64,000 bases of DNA from Ancylobacter sp. Lp-2. Lineage in GTDB: Bacteria; Pseudomonadota; Alphaproteobacteria; Rhizobiales; Xanthobacteraceae. This document shows, one piece after another, positions 45,177 through 53,315 of this stretch. Position 1 is the stretch's first letter. Every line of letters starts with the position of its first letter. The notes beneath the pieces were generated by a model, which searched no databases, was not told where the DNA came from, and saw only the letters and a list, made by a program, of their open reading frames with translations. The position numbers were made by a program, and so were the translations under genes. The stretch covers positions 186,001-250,000 of the forward strand of contig NZ_JAJALI010000004.1 of the NCBI RefSeq assembly GCF_020523795.1, read 5' to 3'.

Positions 45177-45185
45177 CCGGCCGCC

Positions 45186-45746
45186 TCACTCCGCCGCGAT
45201 CGACGCCGGCATGCCGAAGGCCTTGCGCGCCGGGCCACGCACCGCTTCCGGCGGCGTGTCGTCGAGCGGGCACACCAGCACCCGCGCCGGATCGACCGGG
45301 CCCGGCAGGCTCACCTGTGCGGGCGGCACCCGCTTGAAGCCCATGCGGCCGTAATAGGGTTCGTCGCCGACCAGCAGCACCAGCCGCGCGGCGCCGGCCT
45401 CGTCGAGCGCCGCCTTCGACGCCAGCTCGGCCTTCGCCGCCTCCAGGCAGCGCTCCACCAGCCGCCGGCCGATGCCGTGCGAGCGGAACGGCGGCTCGAC
45501 GGTGAGCGGGCCGAGCAGCAGCGCCGCGTCCTCGCCGATGAGGATCGGGGTGAGCCGCACCGAGCCGACCAGCATGGTGCCGATATAGGCGGTGAAGGAG
45601 AGGTCGCGCCGATGCGGGTTGCCCTCGCGCAGCCGGTAGGCGGTGCGGGCATATCGGCCGGGCCCGAAGGTGCGGGCCACCAGCCGCTCGATGGCGGCGT
45701 CGTCGGCGGGCGTCTCGGTGAGGACGGTGATGGAAAGTTCGGTCAT
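45186..45746 (-). CDS. GNAT-family N-acetyltransferase (YhbS-like)
   Basis: The 186-residue acetyltransferase has LGPLTVEPPFRSHGIGRRLVERCLEAAK, matching the acetyl-CoA binding motif R/Q-x-x-G-x-G/A, plus LVLLVGDEPYYGRMGFKRVPPAQV, which is characteristic of the YhbS-like subgroup. The substrate is unknown. It converges on the DHFR-like gene and its 5' end faces a 378-bp gap shared with the XRE-cupin operon. Confidence 0.88.
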   Translation of the reverse strand: MTELSITVLTETPADDAAIERLVARTFGPGRYARTAYRLREGNPHRRDLSFTAYIGTMLVGSVRLTPILIGEDAALLLGPLTVEPPFRSHGIGRRLVERCLEAAKAELASKAALDEAGAARLVLLVGDEPYYGRMGFKRVPPAQVSLPGPVDPARVLVCPLDDTPPEAVRGPARKAFGMPASIAAE

Positions 45747-46105
45747 GTCGCGCTCGGAAGGCTCAGGGTCGGCACATCGCCGCGCCGCGCGACCGTCTGT
45801 TCACGGCCGCCGGCACCGGCGAGCGAAATCGTCCGCGCACGGAAAGCTCTCCGCGCGGGTCGCCTCGTCTCGTCGTCGCTGCATCGGCCTCGGGGCCATC
45901 GCCGTCTTTCCCGAAAAAGGTCCGGCCGGATAGCACAGGCCGGGACGCAGGTCGAGGGGCAGATGGAGAGCGCGGCGAAAGGCTCATATGGGAGGCCCCG
46001 AAACCCTGCCCAAAAGCATGGCCGGAAAGAGCGCGCCGGAAGCGCCCGCCGGATATGGCGACCACCGCGCCCCGCCCACGCGCCATTGCTTGATCGCCTC
46101 ACGCT
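45747..46105. other. Divergent non-coding region, GNAT / XRE-cupin
   Basis: This gap of about 360 bp between divergent genes contains no recognisable gene. Open frames here are short and of Arg/Ser-rich composition typical of GC-rich shadows. It should contain promoters for both genes. The only clear structure is the palindrome just after it at 46106-46123. Confidence 0.55.
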
Positions 46106-46123
46106 CGTCTCCTATAAGAGACG
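46106..46123. promoter_or_regulatory. Palindrome next to the XRE-cupin start, candidate operator
   Basis: CGTCTC (46106-46111) and GAGACG (46118-46123) form a perfect 6-bp inverted repeat spaced by CTATAA, ending one base before the ATG of the XRE-cupin regulator and covering its ribosome-binding region. An autoregulatory operator is the simplest reading. Confidence 0.5.
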
Positions 46124-46124
46124 T

Positions 46125-46688
46125 ATGTCTAGTTTAATTGACGACACAGAGGCCCGCCTCGCCCGCCGCCTCAAGCTGGAGCGCGAGGCGCGAGGCTGGT
46201 CGCTGGCCGATCTCGCCGCCCGCGCCGAGGTCGGCAAGGCGACGATCAGCAAGATCGAGCGCGGCGAGATCAGCCCGACGGCGGTGACCCTGGTGCGTCT
46301 CGCCAATGCCTTCGGCCTCACCCTCGCCGGGCTGCTGTTGCGCGCCGAGGGCGGCGACCGGCTGGTGCGCGCCACCGACCAGCCGCTGTGGCGCGATCCC
46401 GCCACCGCCTATCTGCGCCGGCAGATCTTCGCCCGGCCGGACCATCCGGTCGAGCTGGTCGAGGTCGAGCTGCCGCCCGGCGCCCGCGTCACCCTGCCCG
46501 CCTCCTCCTATGCGCCGATCCGCCAGGTGCTGCAGCTGCGCCGGGGCGAGCTGACCCTGATCGAGGACGGCACCCGCCACGAGCTGAAGCCCGGCGACGC
46601 GCTCGGATTCGGCCCGCCGGCGGAGGTCACCTTCGCCAATGAGGGTGCCGCGCCCTGCCGCTACATCGTCGCTCTCACCCGTCTCTGA
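46125..46688 (+). CDS. XRE-family regulator with C-terminal cupin domain
   Basis: The 187-residue protein has an N-terminal helix-turn-helix (LARRLKLEREARGWSLADLAARAEVGKATISKIERGEISPTAVTLVRLANAFGLTLAGLL) and a C-terminal cupin (about 95-185: VELPPGARVTLPASSYAPIRQVLQLRRGELTLIEDGTRHELKPGDALGFGPP). This architecture is typical of small-molecule-sensing regulators. The ATG at 46125 gives the standard start. An acetyltransferase gene follows 8 bp later, so it probably controls that gene and itself. Confidence 0.92.
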   Translation: MSSLIDDTEARLARRLKLEREARGWSLADLAARAEVGKATISKIERGEISPTAVTLVRLANAFGLTLAGLLLRAEGGDRLVRATDQPLWRDPATAYLRRQIFARPDHPVELVEVELPPGARVTLPASSYAPIRQVLQLRRGELTLIEDGTRHELKPGDALGFGPPAEVTFANEGAAPCRYIVALTRL

Positions 46689-46696
46689 GAACCGCC

Positions 46697-47233
46697 ATGA
46701 ACGTCCCCGCGCCACGTCTTCCCGATCTCACCATCCGCCCGCTCGCCGACGACGAGCCGACCGTGACCGCCCTCGCGGCGCTGCTGGTCGACACCGTGGC
46801 CGGCGGCGGCTCGGTCAGCTTCATGCACCCGCTCGACGTCGAGAAGGCGGCCGACTTCTGGCGCGGTTCGCTGGCGGCGGCCGGGCGCGGCGAGCGCGTG
46901 GTGCTCGGCGCCTTCGTCGGCGACACGCTGGCCGGCACGGTGACGCTGCAGCTCGCTCTGCCGGAAAACCAGCCGCACCGCGCCGAGATCGCCAAGATGA
47001 TGACCCTGCCCGCCTTGCGCGGTCGCGGCATCGCCAGCGCCCTGCTCGCCGCCGCCGAGGCCGTCGCCCGCGACAGGGGCCGCACGCATCTCGTCCTCGA
47101 CACCGCCAGCGACGGCGGCGCCGCCGGCCTCTATGAGCGGCACGGCTTCGTGTTCTGCGGCGAGATCCCGGAATTCGCGCTGAAGCCGCATGGCGGCCTC
47201 ACCGGCACGCGGCTCTACATTAAGCGGCTGTAG
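46697..47233 (+). CDS. GNAT-family N-acetyltransferase
   Basis: The 178-residue protein has ADFWRGSLAAAGRGERVVLGAFVGDTLAGTVTLQLALPENQPHRAEIAKMMTLPALRGRGIASALLAAAEAVARDRGR, including the acetyl-CoA binding pattern RGRGIA, and LVLDTASDGGAAGLYERHGFVFCGEIPEFAL. It is 8 bp downstream of the XRE-cupin regulator and probably co-transcribed with it. XRE-cupin plus GNAT pairs are common and may regulate acetylation of a small amine or amino acid. The substrate is unknown. Confidence 0.9.
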   Translation: MNVPAPRLPDLTIRPLADDEPTVTALAALLVDTVAGGGSVSFMHPLDVEKAADFWRGSLAAAGRGERVVLGAFVGDTLAGTVTLQLALPENQPHRAEIAKMMTLPALRGRGIASALLAAAEAVARDRGRTHLVLDTASDGGAAGLYERHGFVFCGEIPEFALKPHGGLTGTRLYIKRL

Positions 47234-47357
47234 CGGCCGCGCCTCTGGTCACCCGGGCATTCCCGCAATCCGTCCTTCTCGCCGCCGCCCTCAAGGACGG
47301 CGTGCCATCGTCGCGGTTTCGTCCTAGCTTCGCGCTCGATCCAGAGGGAGAAACGCG

Positions 47358-48329
47358 ATGGGACTGCTGGTCGACGGCAAATGGGCCGACACCTGGTACG
47401 ATACCAAGAGCACCGGCGGGCGCTTCGAGCGCACCGTCACCCGCTTCCGCAACTGGATCACCCCGGACGGCGCCCCCGGCCCCACCGGCGAGGGCGACTT
47501 TGCCGCCGAGCCCGACCGCTACCATCTCTATGTCTCCTATGCCTGCCCGTGGGCGCATCGCACGCTGATCTTCCGCCAGCTGAAGCGGCTGCAGGACCTC
47601 ATCGACGTCGACGTGGTCGATCCGCATATGGGCGAGGAAGGCTGGGTGTTCGCCGGCCACGCCGAGCGCCCCACCCTTGGCGCCACCGCTGACACGGTGC
47701 TCGGCAAGCAGCGTCTTTACGAGGTCTATCTCGAGGCCGACCCGCATTTCTCCGGCCGCGTCACCGTGCCGGTGCTGTGGGACAAGAAGCGCGGCACCAT
47801 CGTCAGCAACGAATCGGCGGAGATCATCCGCATGTTCAATTCGGCCTTCGGCGCCTTCACGCAGGACCGGCACGACTATTATCCCGAGCCGCTGCGGGCG
47901 GAGATCGACGCGCTCAACGCCCGCATCTACGACGCGGTGAACAACGGCGTCTACAAGGCCGGCTTCGCCACGAAGCAGGAGGCGTATGAGGAGGCGGTGC
48001 GCGCCTTGTTCGCCATGCTGGACGAGTTGGAGGCGCGCCTCGCCGATGGCCCCTTTCTGTTCGGCGCGACGCAGACCGAGGCCGACTGGCGGCTGTTCAC
48101 CACGCTGATCCGCTTCGACGCCGTCTATGTCGGCCACTTCAAGTGCAACATCCGCCGCATCGCCGACTACCCCAACCTGTCGCGCTACCTGAAGGCGCTC
48201 TACGAGACGCCCGGCGTCGCCGGCACGGTGAACCTCACCCATATCAAGCGGCACTATTACGAGAGCCACAAGACCATCAACCCGACCGGCATCGTCCCGG
48301 TGGGGCCGGATCTCGCCTGGGCCAAATGA
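47358..48329 (+). CDS. yqjG: Glutathionyl-hydroquinone reductase
   Basis: The 323-residue omega/xi-class glutathione transferase reduces glutathionyl-hydroquinones to hydroquinones. It has the thioredoxin-fold active site CPWAHR in LYVSYACPWAHRTLIFRQLK, VPVLWDKKRGTIVSNESAEIIRMF, EALYDAVNNGVYKAGFA-like INARIYDAVNNGVYKAGFATKQ, and FLFGATQTEADWRLFTTLIRFDAVYVGHFKCN, all characteristic of this family. Length is typical. It stands alone between the GNAT gene and the decarboxylase gene. The physiological substrate is unknown. Confidence 0.93.
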   Translation: MGLLVDGKWADTWYDTKSTGGRFERTVTRFRNWITPDGAPGPTGEGDFAAEPDRYHLYVSYACPWAHRTLIFRQLKRLQDLIDVDVVDPHMGEEGWVFAGHAERPTLGATADTVLGKQRLYEVYLEADPHFSGRVTVPVLWDKKRGTIVSNESAEIIRMFNSAFGAFTQDRHDYYPEPLRAEIDALNARIYDAVNNGVYKAGFATKQEAYEEAVRALFAMLDELEARLADGPFLFGATQTEADWRLFTTLIRFDAVYVGHFKCNIRRIADYPNLSRYLKALYETPGVAGTVNLTHIKRHYYESHKTINPTGIVPVGPDLAWAK

Positions 48330-48427
48330 GCGCGGGTGGCACGACGCCTCGCCGCATTGCCGGGCGCGCCGGGGAGGCCTAGCTTCCCGCGCCACGCCCT
48401 CTCCCAGGGCGACAGCAGGGGGCGACG

Positions 48428-49843
48428 ATGGACCAGGCGCGACAGGACGACAGCGGCGGGCAGCCCCGTGCGCTGGACATCTCCGGCACCGAGCTCGCCG
48501 GCCTCCTCGACACCGCCGCCCGGCTCGCCGCCGAATACTGGGCCGGGCTCGACGCCCGCCCGGCCTGCCCGGACAGTCGCGCCGTCGAGACCACCAGCCT
48601 GTTCGCCCGGCCCTGGGCCGAGGCGGGGCGCGGCGCCGCCGTGCTGGACGACTTCACGACGATCGCCGCGCATTCCCGTCCCTCCGGCGGCCGGTTCTTC
48701 GGCTATGTGTTCGGCTCCGGCGAGCCGGTCGGCGCGCTCGGCGATCTGCTCGCCTCGGTGCTGAACCAGAATGTCGGCGCCTGGCGCTCCGCCCCGGCGG
48801 CGGTCGCCGTCGAGCAGGCGGTGATCGGCTGGCTCGGCGACGCCATCGGCTGCACCGGCTTCACCGGCTCGCTGTGCGGCGGCGGCTCCTCGGCCAATCT
48901 GATGGCGCTCGCCATGGCGCGCGAGGCCAAGTTGCCGGCCAATGAGGACGGCGCCCGCCCCGGCATCGTCTACGCTTCCGAGCAGGTGCACATGTCCGTG
49001 CCGAAAGCGGTGGCGCTGATCGGCCTCGGCCGCCGCAACCTGCGGCTCATCCCGGTCGATGCCGACAGGCGGATGCGCCTCGACGCGCTGGAGGCCGCCA
49101 TTGCCGAGGACCGCGCCGCCGGCCGCACGCCCATCGCCATCGTCGCCACCGCCGGCACCGTGGCGACCGGCGCCATCGATCCGCTGCCCGCCATCGCGGA
49201 AATCGCCCGACGCGAGGAGCTGTGGATGCATGTCGACGGCGCCTTCGGCGTGCTGGCGGCACTCGCCGCGCCCGAGCTGTTCGAGGGCCTGTCGCTCGCC
49301 GATTCGGTCTCGCTCGACGCGCATAAATGGCTGTACCAGCCGGTCGATTGCGGCTGCCTGCTGCACCGCCACGCAGATGTCGCGCGAAAGACCTTCTCGC
49401 ATAGCGGCGATTATGTGCGGGCGCTGAACACCGATCCCGGCGAAACCTTCGCCTATTTCGACGAGAGCCTGGAACTGTCCCGCCGCTTCCGCGCGCTCAA
49501 GCTGTGGATGTCGCTCGGCTATCATGGCCGGAGCGCCTTCCGCGCCTCCATCGCCCGCGACCTCGCCCATGCCCGGCTGCTGGAGCGCGCCGTCGCCGCG
49601 CGTCCGGAGCTGGAGCTGATGTCGTCCGGTTCGCTCAGCGCGGTGTGCTTCCGCCACCGGGAGCGGGACAACGAGGCGCTGCTGCGCCGGCTCCTCGCCC
49701 GCCGCCGGGTCTATCTGTCCAACGCCACGCTGGATGGCCGCTTCGCCCTGCGCGCCTGCTTCGTCAACCACCGCACCACGGAAGACGACGTGCACGAGAT
49801 CGTCGCCGAGGTGATCGCGGCGGCGGGGGAAATCAACGACTGA
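48428..49843 (+). CDS. PLP-dependent group II decarboxylase-like enzyme
   Basis: The 471-residue protein belongs to the aspartate aminotransferase superfamily group II decarboxylases (glutamate, aromatic amino acid or diaminobutyrate decarboxylases). It has GSLCGGGSSANLMALAMARE, the aspartate of MHVDGAFGVLAAL and the PLP-binding K300 in SLDAHKWLYQPVDCG. The N terminus includes a region like PSGGRFFGYVFGSGEPVGALGDLL, which fits this class. The amino acid substrate cannot be told from sequence. It converges on the methyltransferase gene and is not in an obvious operon. Confidence 0.88.
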   Translation: MDQARQDDSGGQPRALDISGTELAGLLDTAARLAAEYWAGLDARPACPDSRAVETTSLFARPWAEAGRGAAVLDDFTTIAAHSRPSGGRFFGYVFGSGEPVGALGDLLASVLNQNVGAWRSAPAAVAVEQAVIGWLGDAIGCTGFTGSLCGGGSSANLMALAMAREAKLPANEDGARPGIVYASEQVHMSVPKAVALIGLGRRNLRLIPVDADRRMRLDALEAAIAEDRAAGRTPIAIVATAGTVATGAIDPLPAIAEIARREELWMHVDGAFGVLAALAAPELFEGLSLADSVSLDAHKWLYQPVDCGCLLHRHADVARKTFSHSGDYVRALNTDPGETFAYFDESLELSRRFRALKLWMSLGYHGRSAFRASIARDLAHARLLERAVAARPELELMSSGSLSAVCFRHRERDNEALLRRLLARRRVYLSNATLDGRFALRACFVNHRTTEDDVHEIVAEVIAAAGEIND

Positions 49844-49874
49844 GGAAGTAGGCCGGCGACGCCGGACCGGCGGG

Positions 49875-50564
49875 TTACCCCGCCAGCGCCACCTTGCCGG
49901 TCTCCGCCTGGGCCGCCTGCTCGGCGACGCTGCGCTTGCGGAAGCGCACCAGCGTGTACATGCCGAGCCCGACATCCTTGGCGACCGGCAGGTCGACCGT
50001 GCCGTTCTGCAGCGCCCAGTTGCGCAGCCGGGCGAACTGGAATTCCGGCCGCCAGCCGAGCTTGCGCGCCTTGCGGGCGAACCAGCGCTCGAACACCGCG
50101 CGCGGCCCGTCCTCGGCGCCGAGATGGTTGACCAGGATGATCTCGCCGCCCGGCTTCAGCACGCGGGCCATCTCGTCCAGTGTTTCCTCGGGATGCGGCA
50201 CCACGGTGATGACGAACTGGGCGATCACCACGTCGAAGCTGTCGTCCTTGAAGCCGAGATGCGCGCCGTCCATCAGGCACAGCCCCTCGACATGGCGCAG
50301 ATGCTCCTTCTTCACCCGCTCGCGGGCTTTGTGGAGCATGGGTTCGGAGATGTCGACGCCGACCATGCGGTTCGAGCGCTTATACAGGGGCAGCGCGATG
50401 CCGGTGCCGACGCCGAATTCGAGGATGCGCCCGCCGATCTTCTCCGCCGCCTTGATGGCCGCCTTGCGGCCGGCGTCGAACACCGCGCCGAACACCACGT
50501 CGTAAACCGGCGCCCAGCGGGCATAGGCTTCTTCAACGGTGGCGCGGTCGAGATCGGTCGTCAT
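49875..50564 (-). CDS. pmtA: Class I SAM methyltransferase, probable PmtA
   Basis: The 229-residue methyltransferase has VEEAYARWAPVYDVVFGAVFDAGR, motif I ILEFGVGTGIALPLY, VGVDISEPML, and VIAQFVITVVPHPEETLDEMARVLKPGGEIILVNH. The opening resembles Rhodobacter/Sinorhizobium-type phosphatidylethanolamine N-methyltransferases, which make phosphatidylcholine, common in Rhizobiales membranes. The ATG at 50564 has GGGGGAAAG upstream; a TTG five codons earlier is less likely. The specific activity is inferred, not shown. Confidence 0.7.
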   Translation of the reverse strand: MTTDLDRATVEEAYARWAPVYDVVFGAVFDAGRKAAIKAAEKIGGRILEFGVGTGIALPLYKRSNRMVGVDISEPMLHKARERVKKEHLRHVEGLCLMDGAHLGFKDDSFDVVIAQFVITVVPHPEETLDEMARVLKPGGEIILVNHLGAEDGPRAVFERWFARKARKLGWRPEFQFARLRNWALQNGTVDLPVAKDVGLGMYTLVRFRKRSVAEQAAQAETGKVALAG

Positions 50565-50622
50565 GCTTTCCCCCAACAAGTCCGGTCCGGCCTTTGCCGC
50601 CGGTCCCGGTGCGACGCCCGAC

Positions 50623-51816
50623 TCACGCGGTACGGACGTTCGCCAACATCTCCTGACCGCGTGTCAGCGCTGTGAACGTATTCGGCGCGCGGCGAATCAC
50701 CCCGCCGCCCAGCAGCCGCGCCCCCGACGCGGCATCGGCATAGAAGACGCAAGCCTGTCCCGGCGCCACCCCTTCCTCCGCGGCGGCGAGCCGCACCACC
50801 GGAGCCCCGTCGCCGGCGCGGCCGAGCTGGCCGGGCACCGGCGCGCGGGTCGAGCGCACCTTCACATAGATCTCGCGGCCGGCATCGAGCGCCGCGTCGA
50901 GGCTCTCATCGCCGAGCCAGTTTACCTCGTCGACGCGCACCTCGGTGACCCCGAGCGCCGCGCGCGGCCCCACCAGCACCCGGCGCTGGCGGGCATCGAT
51001 GCCCACCACGTAGAGCGGCTCGGACGAAGCGATGCCGAGGCCCTTTCGTTGGCCGATCGTGTAGCGCATCACGCCGGAATGCTGCCCGAGCACCCTGCCG
51101 TCGAGATGCACGATCTCGCCCGGCTCGCCGGCCTCGGGGCGCAGCTTCTCGACGATGTCGGTGTAATGCCCGTTAGGCACGAAGCAGATGTCCTGGCTGT
51201 CCGGCTTGTCGGCCACCTTCAGCCCGAAGCCTTCCGCAAGCGCCCGCACTTCCGGCTTGGTGGTCTCGCCGAGCGGGAAGCGCAGCATGTCGATCTGCGC
51301 CTGCGTGGTCGCATAGAGGAAGTAGCTCTGGTCGCGGCTCTCGTCGAGCGGGCGGTAGAGCGCCCGCGTGCCGTCGGGCAGGCCGCGGCTGGTGACGTAG
51401 TGGCCGGTGGCGAGGATGTCGGCGCCGAGGTCCTTCGCCGTCTCCATCAGGTCGCGGAACTTGACGGTGCGGTTGCAGTCGACGCAGGGAATCGGCGTCT
51501 CGCCCGCCGCATAGGCGTCGGCGAAGCGCTCGATCACCGCGTCGCGGAACCGGCTTTCATAATCGAGCACGTAATGCGGGATGCCGAGCTTCTCGCACAC
51601 CATGCGGGCGTCGTAGATGTCCTGCCCGGCGCAGCAGGCACCGGGGCGGTGGTGCATCGCCTCGCCATGGTCGTAGAGCTGCAGCGTGACGCCGATCACC
51701 TCGTAGCCGGCCTGCGCGTAGAGCGCGGCGACCACCGAGGAATCCACCCCGCCGGACATCGCCACCACCACGCGGATGTCCTTCGGAGCACGGCCTGTGT
51801 CGTCGAGGCGGATCAT
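50623..51816 (-). CDS. mnmA: tRNA-specific 2-thiouridylase
   Basis: MnmA puts the 2-thio group on wobble uridine of tRNA-Lys, Glu and Gln. The 397-residue protein has the PP-loop [19 protein letters not shown], the catalytic cysteine in [12 protein letters not shown], the second cysteine in [18 protein letters not shown] and the C-terminal region ending [23 protein letters not shown]. The start at 51816 is the family start. The 5' region holds the palindrome CCCTATATAGGG (51862-51873), whose TATATA lies 17 bp from TTCGCC on the minus strand, a possible promoter. Confidence 0.95.
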   Translation of the reverse strand: MIRLDDTGRAPKDIRVVVAMSGGVDSSVVAALYAQAGYEVIGVTLQLYDHGEAMHHRPGACCAGQDIYDARMVCEKLGIPHYVLDYESRFRDAVIERFADAYAAGETPIPCVDCNRTVKFRDLMETAKDLGADILATGHYVTSRGLPDGTRALYRPLDESRDQSYFLYATTQAQIDMLRFPLGETTKPEVRALAEGFGLKVADKPDSQDICFVPNGHYTDIVEKLRPEAGEPGEIVHLDGRVLGQHSGVMRYTIGQRKGLGIASSEPLYVVGIDARQRRVLVGPRAALGVTEVRVDEVNWLGDESLDAALDAGREIYVKVRSTRAPVPGQLGRAGDGAPVVRLAAAEEGVAPGQACVFYADAASGARLLGGGVIRRAPNTFTALTRGQEMLANVRTA

Positions 51817-52017
51817 GGCGAACAGCGGGTCAGAGACATCAAAAGGTAACGACTGCGGAGTCCCTATATAGGGTGTCGGCGCCGTTCGGCGAACCCGTTT
51901 CTACGCAATCAGGCCCCTGCCGCGCAACCCGCCCCGTATCCGGCATTCCCGGCGTCTCTACCAGTCAAAACGGGCACGGCGAAGATTCCGCAAGGTAAAC
52001 AAAAAGTTTCGTGGATG
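51817..52017. other. Upstream part of the mnmA-sciP divergent gap
   Basis: The gap between mnmA and sciP is about 315 bp. Its first part contains the 12-bp palindrome CCCTATATAGGG (51862-51873), the hairpin-like stretch GGCGCCGTTCGGCG and a GATTC at 51984-51988. I see no gene in it. It should carry the mnmA promoter on the minus strand. Confidence 0.5.
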
Positions 52018-52034
52018 TTAAGAAGGCCTTAACC
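52018..52034 (+). promoter_or_regulatory. CtrA-type box upstream of sciP
   Basis: TTAA (52018-52021), exactly seven bases, then TTAACC (52029-52034) match the CtrA consensus TTAA-N7-TTAAC. It lies about 100 bp before the sciP start. GANTC sites (the CcrM methylation sequence) occur at 51984-51988 and 52056-52060 on either side. In Caulobacter sciP is itself cell-cycle regulated in the CtrA network, so the site fits the gene. Confidence 0.7.
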
Positions 52035-52131
52035 TTGGTGAACTCACCGGCTCGTGATTCGTTTAGGAAAATATTTATCGCTGTCAGGATACCATCATCT
52101 CATAAGTTCGGGTGTCATGAGTGAGCGTACA

Positions 52132-52407
52132 ATGACCGAGGCCTACCGCCCCAGGGTGAAATACGTGATCGGACCGGACGGCAGTCCGCTGACCATTGCC
52201 GATCTTCCCCCGCCGGACACTCGCCGCTGGGTCATTCGCCGCAAGGCCGAGGTGGTCGCTGCCGTGCGCGGCGGACTGCTGAGCCTTGAGGAAGCCTGCA
52301 AGCGCTACACGCTCACCACCGAGGAATTCCTGTCCTGGCAGGCCTCGATCGACCGCCACGGCCTCGCCGGCCTGCGCACCACCCGCATCCAGCAATACCG
52401 GCAGTAG
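52132..52407 (+). CDS. sciP: CtrA inhibitor SciP (DUF1153)
   Basis: SciP is a small helix-turn-helix protein that blocks CtrA-dependent transcription in Caulobacter. The 91-residue product has the nearly invariant family core YRPRVKYVIGPDGSPLTIADLPPPDTRRWVIRRKAEVVAAVRGGLLSLEEACKRYTLTTEEFLSWQ followed by HGLAGLRTTRIQQYR. I choose ATG 52132, which matches family N termini; ATG 52117 would add five residues and neither has a strong Shine-Dalgarno. A CtrA-type box and two GANTC sites precede it. It is monocistronic. Confidence 0.93.
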   Translation: MTEAYRPRVKYVIGPDGSPLTIADLPPPDTRRWVIRRKAEVVAAVRGGLLSLEEACKRYTLTTEEFLSWQASIDRHGLAGLRTTRIQQYRQ

Positions 52408-52436
52408 ACGCCGCGCCGCATGACCTCACCGCTTCA

Positions 52437-52458
52437 CGGCCGGGCCTCGTCCCGGCCG
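52437..52458 (+). terminator. Hairpin downstream of sciP
   Basis: CGGCCGGG (52437-52444) pairs perfectly with CCCGGCCG (52451-52458) over a 6-base loop, 30 bp after the sciP stop. Only two T residues follow, so this is a weak candidate terminator. The remaining gap to phnN holds no recognisable gene. Confidence 0.55.
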
Positions 52459-52646
52459 TTGTCATGTCGGGCGGTCGGCACCGCGCAGGCGCACCCACGC
52501 GGCGACGCCAGCCGGGGCATGCCCGACCAGCCGCCTGCGAAGGAGATCGCGGGGATCGTCCCCGTATATTGAAAGGCTTCGGAGGCTTCGGGCCGCCCCC
52601 CGATAAAGCGCGGCACGCTCCACGGGAGCGGCAGGCTTGCCTCTCG

Positions 52647-53264
52647 CTACGCTCCCGCCAGTCGCTCCAGGAAAGCCACCAGCCGTTCGCCTGCCACCTC
52701 GGGCGGGCCGTCATTGACGAGGGTGAGCGCCGGCGCCATCTCCAGCGCCGGCTCGCGCTTCAGCCGCCGCGCCGCGTCCTCGGCGCTCTCGCGTCCACGC
52801 GCTGCGATGCGCGTAGCCAGCACCTCGGGTGGCGCCGTCACCAGCACCAGCCGCACATCGGCGAAGCGCCGCCGCGCCTCGCGCACCGCCGCCCGCGAGC
52901 CGTTCGCCACCACGATGCGGCCGGCGCGGATCGCTTCCGCCACTTCCGGCCCCAGCCCGTAGGACAGCCCATTGGCCCGCCAATGCAGCGGGTAATCGCC
53001 GGCCGCCACCGCGCGCGCAAATGACGCGGCGTCGAGGCTGATATGGTCCTCGGTCGCGTCGGTCGGCCGGGTGATGCGGCGACGGGCGAAAGCGAGGCCC
53101 GCCCGTCCGTCAAGTTGCGCCCGCGCGAGGCCGATCAACGTATCCTTGCCGGCGCCGGAGGGGCCGACCACCAGCACCAGCGTGCCGGGGCCGAGACGGG
53201 CCGCGCCCGCTTCGGCATCCGCGCCGGCTCCCGGCAAGGTGTCCGCCTCGGTCTCGCCGCTCAC
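52647..53264 (-). CDS. phnN: Ribose 1,5-bisphosphokinase
   Basis: PhnN phosphorylates ribose 1,5-bisphosphate to PRPP, feeding the C-P lyase product into nucleotide metabolism. The 205-residue protein has the P-loop [17 protein letters not shown] and a guanylate kinase-like body (RRRITRPTDATEDHISLDAASF, SYGLGPEVAEAIRAGRIVVANGSRAAVREARRRF). About 25 residues precede the core. It is the last gene of the minus-strand phn operon, 51 bp after phnM. Confidence 0.93.
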   Translation of the reverse strand: MSGETEADTLPGAGADAEAGAARLGPGTLVLVVGPSGAGKDTLIGLARAQLDGRAGLAFARRRITRPTDATEDHISLDAASFARAVAAGDYPLHWRANGLSYGLGPEVAEAIRAGRIVVANGSRAAVREARRRFADVRLVLVTAPPEVLATRIAARGRESAEDAARRLKREPALEMAPALTLVNDGPPEVAGERLVAFLERLAGA

Positions 53265-53315
53265 GCCCGCAACTCCCGTCTCGTCCCTGCCACCGTCATA
53301 GGCCGCCCCGCCGCC

